Shown: positions 1-7,858 of the stretch, in pieces | Numbering within the stretch: the first letter of the stretch is position 1 | Layout: every line of letters begins with the position of its first letter | NCBI RefSeq assembly: GCF_019924045.1 | Contig: NZ_JAHXBN010000025.1 | Coordinates: forward strand, 1-64,000 | Source of the DNA: Dyadobacter fermentans | GTDB lineage: Bacteria; Bacteroidota; Bacteroidia; Cytophagales; Spirosomataceae | DNA: 64,000 nt | Direction: 5' to 3' | The notes under the pieces: model-generated | What the model was told of the DNA's origin: nothing | Seen by the model: only the letters and a program-made list of their open reading frames with translations | The model's database searches: none | Made by a program: the position numbers and the translations under genes

Positions 1-187
1 GGCCCTGCGGGCCCGACCGCCGACCATGGACCGCCGACGGCCGATCATATGCTGCGCCCGTGCTAAAAATGCCCTGCGGGCCCGACCGGCAAACGGCCGA
101 TCACATACCGCGCTGGTGCAGAATACCCTGCGGCGGTCAGCGGTCGGCGGTCAATGGTCCATCGTCCATGGTCAGCCCTCCGGGCCT
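1..187. repeat. GC-rich imperfect inverted repeat downstream of the hydrolase gene
   Basis: The stretch starts with ggccctgcgggcccgaccg and ends with the inverted counterpart ggtcagccctccgggcc. Inside, gaccgccgaccatgg units on the left face ggtcggcggtcaatgg and ccatggtc units on the right. The block gccctgcgggcccgaccg is also repeated directly near 70-88. The right end runs into the stop codon of the minus-strand hydrolase (186-188). A related element lies at about 46035-46126, also against a stop codon, which suggests a dispersed intergenic repeat family. It may extend past the left edge of the window. Confidence 0.7.
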
Positions 188-1031
188 ATTCAAACATCCG
201 CTCCTCCCGTATCTCCCGAAACGGCTTTTCAAAAAACGCCATCGTAACGCGATTGAAATCTGAGGCGTAATGTATCAGTGTCGAATGCCCCGAATCGGGC
301 AGAATCCAGAGATAGGACTTCGGGATAGCCCTTGCGATCTGCACCGTGTGCTCGGGGATGATCACATCGTGGTCGCCGCCGATGATGAGCGAGGGGCAGT
401 GTACTTGATGCAGTTGTTGAAGCGTCATATTGGGTTGGACGGCCATCAGGTGCATAAGCTTTCGCTGATTGCGTTTGACAGGGTCGGCCATTTGCTTTGT
501 CAGATCGGCATCCCATTCCAGGATCTTTTTATACAGCCAGGGATCCAATGCGGTGGAGTCGGGCCAGAGATTGGCACCGGTCGCTGCCAGTTTCCGCACT
601 TTCTCGGGGTGGCGCAATGCCAGCAGCAATGCATTAATGCCGCCATCGCTCCATCCTACCACGTTACAGGAATCGATTTTGAGATGTTCCAGCAATGCGT
701 GCAGGTCGTCGGCCATCATTTCGTAGGACAGCGAGTCGCCCTTGTCCTCTGATCTCCCCTGCGCCCGGCTGTCCACCAAAATCACTTTGTAAGACTTTGC
801 AAATGCATGGAGCTGATGTCTGAAGTCGCGCATCGAGCCTCCGTTGCCATGGACAAACAGGACCGGCTTGCCAGAGCCGTACACTTCATAATACAACTTT
901 ACACCCCGCAAGTCGGCAAAATGACCTGCTTTGGGATTTCTCCCCAGCAGCGCGGTGTCCGGCTTTATCTGCGCATAGGCTTTCGTGCCGGCGAGCCAGC
1001 AGCAGAAGAAGATCAGGAGATTCAGTTTCAT
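186..1031 (-). CDS. Secreted alpha/beta hydrolase fold protein
   Basis: This is a 281-residue alpha/beta hydrolase with an N-terminal signal peptide (about residues 1-20, ending AYAQ), so it probably acts in the periplasm. The nucleophile elbow is GWSDG with Ser128. The likely acid is Asp222 (GGDHD) and the base His249 (DSGHS). An oxyanion HGNGG motif sits at 61-65. The family includes esterases, lipases and haloperoxidase-like enzymes, and the substrate cannot be told from the sequence. It lies 6 nt downstream of the DinB-like gene on the same strand, so the two are probably co-transcribed. Its stop codon lies at the edge of a GC-rich palindromic repeat. Confidence 0.85.
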   Translation of the reverse strand: MKLNLLIFFCCWLAGTKAYAQIKPDTALLGRNPKAGHFADLRGVKLYYEVYGSGKPVLFVHGNGGSMRDFRHQLHAFAKSYKVILVDSRAQGRSEDKGDSLSYEMMADDLHALLEHLKIDSCNVVGWSDGGINALLLALRHPEKVRKLAATGANLWPDSTALDPWLYKKILEWDADLTKQMADPVKRNQRKLMHLMAVQPNMTLQQLHQVHCPSLIIGGDHDVIIPEHTVQIARAIPKSYLWILPDSGHSTLIHYASDFNRVTMAFFEKPFREIREERMFE

Positions 1032-1037
1032 TTCAAA

Positions 1038-1571
1038 TCAGGTTTGAGGCTCGTACTTACCAAATGTACGTTCCAAAAACGACTCTATCCTCGCCTTCTG
1101 CCGCAAATGATGCCTGAAATGCATTTCTGAAAACTGAAACCACTCCTCCGCGCACAGGTAATGCAGGCCCGGGTGCTTCGCCTTTCCATGGAACAGGCTC
1201 CGTGCGATCAACAAGTCGGTTTCGGCAACGATCGTTTTCAGTTGCAGCAGCCGGTCTATCAGCGATTGTTTGCTGGCGGGCTGCCGGACAAATGCATTGG
1301 AAGGCGGCCCATCGAGGATCGCATCGGGAAATGCATTGTTGCGCAGCATGATTTTCGCTTCCGAAGAACATTCCTCCATCGCATGGTCGTTCGACGCCAG
1401 GCAGACTTTGATCTGGCTGAAATAAAACTCCGTCTCGTCCAGAATGTGCATATAAACCTGCCCCAGCGACCAGGCGCCCGGGCCCGGCTGGGCCAGCAAC
1501 CTGGCAATATCGTAGGGTTCCAGCGATCGAAGCCAGATATCGATGGTGTGGTGATAGTCCTTGACTCTCAT
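1038..1571 (-). CDS. DinB-like superfamily protein
   Basis: A 177-residue protein without a signal peptide. It has the four-helix bundle pattern of the DinB/YfiT-like superfamily: an early GAWSLGQVYMHILDE segment carrying a His, and a late EMHFRHHLRQKARI segment with several His residues that could bind metal. Members include metal-dependent thiol S-transferases and many proteins of unknown role. It is first in a two-gene unit with the secreted hydrolase. The substrate is unknown. The start at the ATG at 1571 gives the expected domain length. Confidence 0.7.
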   Translation of the reverse strand: MRVKDYHHTIDIWLRSLEPYDIARLLAQPGPGAWSLGQVYMHILDETEFYFSQIKVCLASNDHAMEECSSEAKIMLRNNAFPDAILDGPPSNAFVRQPASKQSLIDRLLQLKTIVAETDLLIARSLFHGKAKHPGLHYLCAEEWFQFSEMHFRHHLRQKARIESFLERTFGKYEPQT

Positions 1572-1633
1572 TTTTTAAGATGTGCTGATGATCTTACAAA
1601 CCTAATCCGATTGCCGGTGAAAATGCGCGGGGT

Positions 1634-2755
1634 TTAACGACAATCAGCGGTGGTATTTGCGCCAAATGTGTGGTCGTACACGGGATAATCGGTATACCCG
1701 CCGTCGCCACCCTGGTAGTAGGTCCCGGGATCGCCCGCTGCAAGGGGAAGATCGAGGCGGAAACGCTCCGTCAGGTCGGGATTGGCAATGTATGGCCTGC
1801 CGAATGCGATCAGGTCGGCGAGCCCGGCTTGCAAGGCCGCTTCCGCCGATTCCGCAGAATAGCCTCCCGCGAGCATCACCAACCCATCGTAACGGCGGCG
1901 CAGGTCGCGGATGTAAGTTTCAGGGATTTTGCCCTTCTCCACCGGCCCCTGATCGGACAAATGGATATACAAAATGCCCATTTCCTGCAATGCACTCACA
2001 ATATACCGCTGCGTTTCCGCCTCTTCGGCGTAGTCGGGCAGGTCGTTGAGTTTCACAAACGGCGACAGGCGTATTCCGGTGCGCTCCTTCCCGATTGCCG
2101 CCACGGTACCTTCCACGATTTCGAGCAGGAAACGGCTGCGGGCGGCGATACTTCCCCCGTAGGCATCGGTGCGCCGGTTGGTGTGCGGGTGCAGAAATTG
2201 CTCCGGCAGGAACCCATGCGCACCGTGTATTTCGACACCGTCGAAGCCCGCCCCGATCGCATTGATCGCGCCCCGGATATGCTCGTCGATCAGCCTTCGA
2301 ACGTCGGTCGCGCTGGCCTCTTTTGGCTCGCTATTGGGTAAATGGATTTCCCCTGCTGTGCGTATCAACCCTTCGGCCGCCACCGCAGATGGCCCGATCA
2401 GCGGCATTTGTCCTTCATTATTAAGGTAATGCCCGACGCGCCCCGCGTGCACGAGCTGCATGAAAATCCGCCCGCCTCGTGCGTGCACTTCATCGGTAAC
2501 GCGCTTCCAGCCGTCGATCTGCGCCTGGTTGTAAATTCCGGGGGTACCCATGTAACCGATGCCGTTGGGGGCCACGGCGGTATTGTCTGTGATGATCAGG
2601 CCCGCGCCTGCCCTTTGCCCAAAATACGAGGCGGCCGACGCCCCGGGAACGCCATTCAATGCCCTCCTGCGGTTCATGGGGGCCATTACGACGCGGTTCG
2701 GCAATTCGAGCGTATCGGTTATCAGTGGTGTCAATAGTTTTTTCTCCGTTTCCAT
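1634..2755 (-). CDS. Old Yellow Enzyme family NADH:flavin oxidoreductase / alkene reductase
   Basis: A 373-residue FMN TIM-barrel enzyme of the Old Yellow Enzyme family (NemA-like), cytosolic. Family members reduce activated C=C bonds of enals, enones, maleimides or nitro compounds with NAD(P)H. Visible hallmarks are the N-terminal LPNRVVMAPMNR motif, the substrate-binding pair His177/His180 in EIHGAHGFLPEQFL, and the following HTNRRTDAYGGS stretch. The length is typical. It is divergent from an AraC-type regulator that starts 85 bp away, which suggests local control, perhaps by an electrophile. The physiological substrate is not known. Confidence 0.9.
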   Translation of the reverse strand: METEKKLLTPLITDTLELPNRVVMAPMNRRRALNGVPGASAASYFGQRAGAGLIITDNTAVAPNGIGYMGTPGIYNQAQIDGWKRVTDEVHARGGRIFMQLVHAGRVGHYLNNEGQMPLIGPSAVAAEGLIRTAGEIHLPNSEPKEASATDVRRLIDEHIRGAINAIGAGFDGVEIHGAHGFLPEQFLHPHTNRRTDAYGGSIAARSRFLLEIVEGTVAAIGKERTGIRLSPFVKLNDLPDYAEEAETQRYIVSALQEMGILYIHLSDQGPVEKGKIPETYIRDLRRRYDGLVMLAGGYSAESAEAALQAGLADLIAFGRPYIANPDLTERFRLDLPLAAGDPGTYYQGGDGGYTDYPVYDHTFGANTTADCR

Positions 2756-2840
2756 AATGGCTTTTTTGAATGCAAAACTATCTGCACCACCTGCGGCCGA
2801 ACAGTGATGTTGCGTGGTTTTTTCGGTATTTTTACAGGTT

Positions 2841-3707
2841 ATGAAACAAAAGACACTGCATCAGCCCTTCGAAGTGTACGTAGCCGATATGGATTGCTGG
2901 AACGAGCGACCGCTGATCTACCACTTCTTCGAAATAGTCAGGATCATCGACGGAACCGGCACGCGCGAGACCAACCGCAACCGATTCGCGTACCGCCCGG
3001 GCAGTATTTTCCTCTTCACCCCGCTGGATTGCCGCGGCTTCGACGTCGAGACACCCACACGATTCTGCTCCATCCGGTTTTCGGAAGCATTTTTCTCCGA
3101 ATACAAAACCGAGCAGGACAAGGAGCGCGTGACCGAATGGCTGAGACAGCTTGAAACGATATTCGCACACCACAACCGGTTCGAAGAGCTCCTGATCCGC
3201 AACGAGGGCGATTGCCGGATGATCGCCTCGCTGATCTCCCACCTCGTCACCGAATACGAGCAGCGGCAGGCAGGCCATGAAGAGAACCTGCGGCACCTGG
3301 TAACGCTGATCCTCAACGTAATCACCCGCAATGTGCATGACGGCCGCGCGGCCGACACCTCGGGCACAAGGCAAGCGCTTATCAACCGGGTATTGTTGCA
3401 TATCCAAAGGCACATCGCCGACCCTGAAAGGCTGCGCGTCGAATACCTCGCCGGGCAATTCAACCTGTCGCCCAACTATGTAGGTGAATATTTCCGTAAA
3501 TACACGGGGGAAAGCCTGCAAAACTATGTCGCATCGTCGCGCATTAAGCTCGTGGCACAGCGCCTCACACAAAGCAACCTGACGATCAGCGAAATAGCGA
3601 ACGAGCTGGGCTATACCGACGAAAGCCACCTCAGCCGCCAGTTCCGCAAGCACCACGGCACCAGCCCGACGGCCTTCCGGAAAGGGCTCGTTACAGCGGC
3701 CGTTTAA
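2841..3707 (+). CDS. AraC family transcriptional regulator
   Basis: A 288-residue regulator with an N-terminal cupin-like ligand domain (about 1-150) and a C-terminal pair of AraC helix-turn-helix motifs (about 190-285). The second HTH carries the family signature ISEIANELGYTDESHLSRQF. I chose the ATG at 2841; a GTG at 2814 would add nine residues with no domain reason. It is divergent from the Old Yellow Enzyme gene, which is its most likely target (inference from position). Its 3' end overlaps by 4 bp the end of the convergent hybrid sensor gene, so the two mRNAs are complementary at their tails. Confidence 0.85.
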   Translation: MKQKTLHQPFEVYVADMDCWNERPLIYHFFEIVRIIDGTGTRETNRNRFAYRPGSIFLFTPLDCRGFDVETPTRFCSIRFSEAFFSEYKTEQDKERVTEWLRQLETIFAHHNRFEELLIRNEGDCRMIASLISHLVTEYEQRQAGHEENLRHLVTLILNVITRNVHDGRAADTSGTRQALINRVLLHIQRHIADPERLRVEYLAGQFNLSPNYVGEYFRKYTGESLQNYVASSRIKLVAQRLTQSNLTISEIANELGYTDESHLSRQFRKHHGTSPTAFRKGLVTAAV

Positions 3708-6700
3708 AGAATGCCATTGGCTGCGAACTCCCTCGGCGTCATGTTATACAGATCGCGAAAGCATTTGGCAAAATAGGAAAGGTTATCAAAGCCCACCGCA
3801 TAAGCCGCTTCGGAGACCGTAACACCGCCAGAAAGCAACGCAGCCGCTTTTTTCAGCCTGTAATTACGGATCAGCTCTACCGCCGAAAGGTCGACCAGCG
3901 TTTTGAGCTTTCGGTTGAGGCTGCTGTTGCTCATCCCGATCTCACGGATCAGCTCGGTCACCCCGAAATCGGGGTCGTCGAGGCGGGCATCGAGAATTGG
4001 GTATAACCTGTTCAAAAACGGGTCTGTGCCCTCCCCTGAATCCGCCGGCAATGCTACCGGTCCTGCGAAGCTCGCCCGCAGGCGCTCGTACAGGCGCGCC
4101 TGCCTGTCGAGCAGGTTACGGATGCGCAGGCGTAGCTCGGGCAGGTGAAAAGGCTTGGTAATGTAGTCGTCCGCGCCGAGTTCCAGCCCCTCCACCCTGC
4201 TTTCCAGCGCCGATTTGGCCGTTAGCAGCACCACCGGAATATGGCTCGTTTCCAGGTTGGATTTAATGTGTTTACAAAAAGTATATCCATCCATTACCGG
4301 CATCATCACGTCGCTGATGATCAGGTCAGGCATGATTTCGGCGGCCATAGCCAGCCCTTCCTCGCCATTCCCTGCGTGGTGAAACCGGTAATTTCCCGCC
4401 AGGCTATCGGAAACAAACTCGGCCAGTCCCGCATTGTCCTCCACCAGCAAGATCTGCACCAAACGGGCCTCTTCAGGGTCGGCTGGACCGTTTTCACCAA
4501 CTTTCGGAACCACCGGCCCGGCTGGCCGCAAGGCTTCATCCCGGCGGTACGGCAATCTCACCGTAAAAACGGTATCAAACCCGTCGGCACCGCTTTGGAC
4601 CGAAACCCTGCCCCCTTGCAAACCGACCAGTTCCTTCACAATAGCCAGCCCGATACCGGTACCTTCCTGGTAGCCAGCGGGTTGATCGGCCTGGTAAAAA
4701 CGGTCGAAAATACGGACGAGCTGCGCATCGGGAATCCGCGCGCCCGTATTCGCGACGGTGATTTCCGTCCCTTCCGAATCAGCCGAACCGAGTGTAACCA
4801 ATATCCGCCCCCGGGCATTCGCAAACTTCACCGCATTGGACAGCAGGTTGGTGACAATCCTTTCCAGTTTTTCATGATCAAACCAGTAGTACCGGCTTTC
4901 AAGGCGGTTTTCAAACTCTAAAACCACATTTTTCGCCTCCGCAGCCATTTGGAAAGCACCGGTAAGCATTTCCACAAAATCCGGCAAATTACCCCGGGCC
5001 ACGTTGATATTCGTTGTACCGGCTTCCAGTTTGGAGAGATCGAGCAACTGGTTGATGAGCCCCAGGAGCTGCCGTGCGTTCCGGTCGATCATAGAAAGGC
5101 GTTTGGCATCTTTTTCCTGCCGCGTTTCTTCCAGCATTTGCGCGGCAGGTCCGAGGATCAGCGTGAGCGGCGTCCTGAATTCGTGGGTAATGTTGGAAAA
5201 AAAGCGGGTCTTCATTCCGTCGAGTTCACGCAACTGCTCAGCCTCCCGCGCTTTCAGATCCACTTCTTTTTGCTTAAAAACGATGGACTCCTGCATCCGG
5301 ACGCGGTTGATATAAACCCTCAGCAATCCATAAACCAGACCAAGAAAAGCCAGCAAATAGATCGCATAAGCCCACCAAGTTTGCCACCACGGCGGGTTCA
5401 CCCGGATATGCAGTTCCCGCACGTCGGGACTCCACACGCCGAACGTGTTGGAAGCATTTAACCGCAATACATAATCGCCCGGCCGGAGGTCGGTGTACTT
5501 GGTCACCGGCGTTTCGGTTTCAATCCAATGCTCGTCCACGCCTTCGAGCTGGTACCGGTAGCGGATTTTATCGCTGCGGTTGTATTGCATCGCCGCGAAT
5601 TCGATGGTGAGGAAGTTCTGCCAATGCGCCAGGTCAAGTGCCTGCATGGCCGTTACGGGCAGCTCTCCGGCCGACCGACGCGGTTCCAGGGGCGCATTAT
5701 TAATGAAAATGCCCGTAATGTAAACCGGTGGGCGATAATGGTCCTCATTGGGTTGCTTCGAATCAAAAGCCGTGATTCCCTCCATCCCACCCAGGAAAAT
5801 GCGCCCGTCGGGCAATGCGAGAGCATGGAAGCGGTTGAACTCATCGGCCATCAGACCGTCCTCGCGGGTGTAGGTGCGCGTACGCAAGGTACTTCTGTTC
5901 ACCTGCGACAGTCCCTGGTTGGTCGCCACCCATACATTGCCCCGCAGGTCGGGGATGGCTGCATATACCACATTGTTAGGCAACCCGTTTTGCTTCGACA
6001 GCCGCTCGCAATGCCCCGTACGCTTATCAAACCGGCAAAGCCCACCGCCGAAAGTACCTACCCACAGCAGGTTCTCGTCGAGCGGATCGGCGAAAAGGCC
6101 ATACAAATTATCGCTGCTCAATGAGCCCGTCCCTTGCCCGTAGCGGCTGATCGCGCCGGTAGCTTTGTCGATACGGTACAGCCCCCGCACCGTCGTCGCC
6201 ACCCAGAGATATCGCCTGTCGGCTACGATTTGAATGACCCCCGACTCGATTGTCGGTCGGGCCGCGATCGGTCGGGCCGCGATCGGTCGAATCGCATGGG
6301 GAAACCTCATCCAGACACCATTCTTGTAAGAAAACAACAAACTATCATGTATGGCCCACATCCTCCCGTCGGGGTCCTTTGCCAGGCTGATCGCCAGCTC
6401 CGAACGTTTAATATCCCTGATCTGTACCGGAAACGGAATACTCCTGATCGCGCGGCTGTTCAGATCCAGTTCAAACAGCGGCGTCCGCCCGGCGCTGAAC
6501 CACATTTTCTGCGGACCATCGAATGCGTAGCGAAAATTGTAGGAAAAAAGGTCGTTGGGCAGTTTGGTCATTTCGGCCGGCGGCACTTTCAGGAAGTCGC
6601 GCAGAAGGTCCGAAATAAAACCAGACGAATAGGGTTTCGTCTCGAAATAGCTGGCCCTCAGGTTGTACTTTCGGACCCCCTGCCCGTTGGTACCTGCCCA

Positions 6701-7696
6701 AAGTACGTCGGAGCGATCAATATAGAGGCTCTTGAATTCACCCACATCCGCCTGAACAGGAAATTCGGCAAGGCTATCATGCTTATCCAGCCGGTACAGG
6801 CGATTCATCCTGAAAAAATAAATGTTACCCCTACTGTCGGTCACAATGGAATGCCGGTATTGGGCCTGGGTATCTAAAACCAGTGCGCGGGTCTCGCCCT
6901 GGCCCGTCGTCGGGTCGAGCAACACCATTCCCGCGTTGTAAAGCAGCAGTAGGCGCCCGTCGCTCATATCGGCTAGCGCGTTCACTTTCCGATCAATACC
7001 ACCTGAAAGTATCGCCGAGTGGTAGGCTGCAAAATGATCCGTGCCCTTTTTTTGTATAAAGAGGCCCTTGTTGGTGATCGCCCAGATATTCCCGGCCCTA
7101 TCCTCCTTCACAAAGCGTACGTGAGCATGCGTAATGGCGCTCGTATCGCCGTTCTCCTGGTGGTACCCTTTTATTTTTTGGGTATTTAAATGAATGTAAT
7201 CCAATCCGCCGCCATCCGACATCAGCCAGAGCCGGTGCTGGCTATCGGCGTACATATCTCTCAAAAACCGCTTGCCGAACTGTTGCTGATAGAATGCCTG
7301 GCGTGAAAAGTTGATGAAAGTCTCGCGTATGGGGTCGAAGAGATCGATCTGCCCCTGGTCGGTGGTGATCCAGATTTTGCCGTCGGAGGTGATCTGCAAA
7401 TTTTCCAGTCCTAATGAAGAAAGCGATATCTCCTGCGTGTCCGACGGTTGAAATACCCTGAAACTCCGGCCGTCGCCACGGCGGCCGTCATACCGGCATA
7501 ACCCGTCGCGCGTGGCGAGCCACATAAAACCACGCTTGTCCTGCACAATACCGGGCACGAAACCCTGCGGCAGGCCCTGTTTGGCGGTAATGCTCTCGGG
7601 GACGGGAAAGCTAGCCGATTGCGCCGATGCCGCCGCCGGCAGATAACCGCAGCCAGCCAGCCCATGCAGCACGAAAACGATTACCCAGCGGATCAT
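3704..7696 (-). CDS. Hybrid two-component system sensor-regulator (HTCS), orphan
   Basis: A 1330-residue one-protein signalling system. Order: signal peptide (to about residue 27), two-component-regulator propeller repeats forming the periplasmic sensor (about 30-710), Y_Y_Y domain, membrane helix (about 782-805), HisKA with phospho-acceptor His838 in THEFRTPL, HATPase, response-regulator receiver with Asp1129 in ISDVMMPVMDG, and a C-terminal AraC-type HTH. HTCS proteins normally sense an oligosaccharide and switch on the adjacent glycan locus, but no SusC/SusD is adjacent here. The nearest divergent gene encodes the T9SS beta-helix protein. The start at 7696 (MIRW) gives a clean signal peptide; an upstream in-frame start would add 40 residues. 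A 15-bp tandem repeat lies in the sensor part. Confidence 0.92.
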   Translation of the reverse strand: MIRWVIVFVLHGLAGCGYLPAAASAQSASFPVPESITAKQGLPQGFVPGIVQDKRGFMWLATRDGLCRYDGRRGDGRSFRVFQPSDTQEISLSSLGLENLQITSDGKIWITTDQGQIDLFDPIRETFINFSRQAFYQQQFGKRFLRDMYADSQHRLWLMSDGGGLDYIHLNTQKIKGYHQENGDTSAITHAHVRFVKEDRAGNIWAITNKGLFIQKKGTDHFAAYHSAILSGGIDRKVNALADMSDGRLLLLYNAGMVLLDPTTGQGETRALVLDTQAQYRHSIVTDSRGNIYFFRMNRLYRLDKHDSLAEFPVQADVGEFKSLYIDRSDVLWAGTNGQGVRKYNLRASYFETKPYSSGFISDLLRDFLKVPPAEMTKLPNDLFSYNFRYAFDGPQKMWFSAGRTPLFELDLNSRAIRSIPFPVQIRDIKRSELAISLAKDPDGRMWAIHDSLLFSYKNGVWMRFPHAIRPIAARPIAARPTIESGVIQIVADRRYLWVATTVRGLYRIDKATGAISRYGQGTGSLSSDNLYGLFADPLDENLLWVGTFGGGLCRFDKRTGHCERLSKQNGLPNNVVYAAIPDLRGNVWVATNQGLSQVNRSTLRTRTYTREDGLMADEFNRFHALALPDGRIFLGGMEGITAFDSKQPNEDHYRPPVYITGIFINNAPLEPRRSAGELPVTAMQALDLAHWQNFLTIEFAAMQYNRSDKIRYRYQLEGVDEHWIETETPVTKYTDLRPGDYVLRLNASNTFGVWSPDVRELHIRVNPPWWQTWWAYAIYLLAFLGLVYGLLRVYINRVRMQESIVFKQKEVDLKAREAEQLRELDGMKTRFFSNITHEFRTPLTLILGPAAQMLEETRQEKDAKRLSMIDRNARQLLGLINQLLDLSKLEAGTTNINVARGNLPDFVEMLTGAFQMAAEAKNVVLEFENRLESRYYWFDHEKLERIVTNLLSNAVKFANARGRILVTLGSADSEGTEITVANTGARIPDAQLVRIFDRFYQADQPAGYQEGTGIGLAIVKELVGLQGGRVSVQSGADGFDTVFTVRLPYRRDEALRPAGPVVPKVGENGPADPEEARLVQILLVEDNAGLAEFVSDSLAGNYRFHHAGNGEEGLAMAAEIMPDLIISDVMMPVMDGYTFCKHIKSNLETSHIPVVLLTAKSALESRVEGLELGADDYITKPFHLPELRLRIRNLLDRQARLYERLRASFAGPVALPADSGEGTDPFLNRLYPILDARLDDPDFGVTELIREIGMSNSSLNRKLKTLVDLSAVELIRNYRLKKAAALLSGGVTVSEAAYAVGFDNLSYFAKCFRDLYNMTPREFAANGIL
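6254..6290. repeat. 15-bp tandem repeat, about 2.5 copies, inside the HTCS sensor domain
   Basis: The unit cggtcgggccgcgat occurs at 6254-6268 and 6269-6283, followed by a partial third copy. Read on the minus strand it gives an in-frame RPIAA-RPIAA-RPT run in the periplasmic propeller domain. The repeat keeps frame, so copy-number change would lengthen or shorten a loop by five residues per unit. Confidence 0.85.
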
Positions 7697-7858
7697 GTAG
7701 AATTTCTTCAAATACCGGTGCTTTGAGGCTAATTTACAATAAAACAGCCTTGTATGACGAAAAATGAATAGTTTCTGATTAAAAATTGACAATCCCCGGG
7801 TGCCTCTGCACTCCATATTGCGGCCAAAAAATGATCACTCATCATTCCCGACCGCGCT

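Noticed and set aside
2832..3656. Long minus-strand reading frame opposite the AraC gene
   Set aside because: It is the antisense shadow of a clear AraC regulator; its translation has no domain features and the GC-rich codon pattern explains the open frame.
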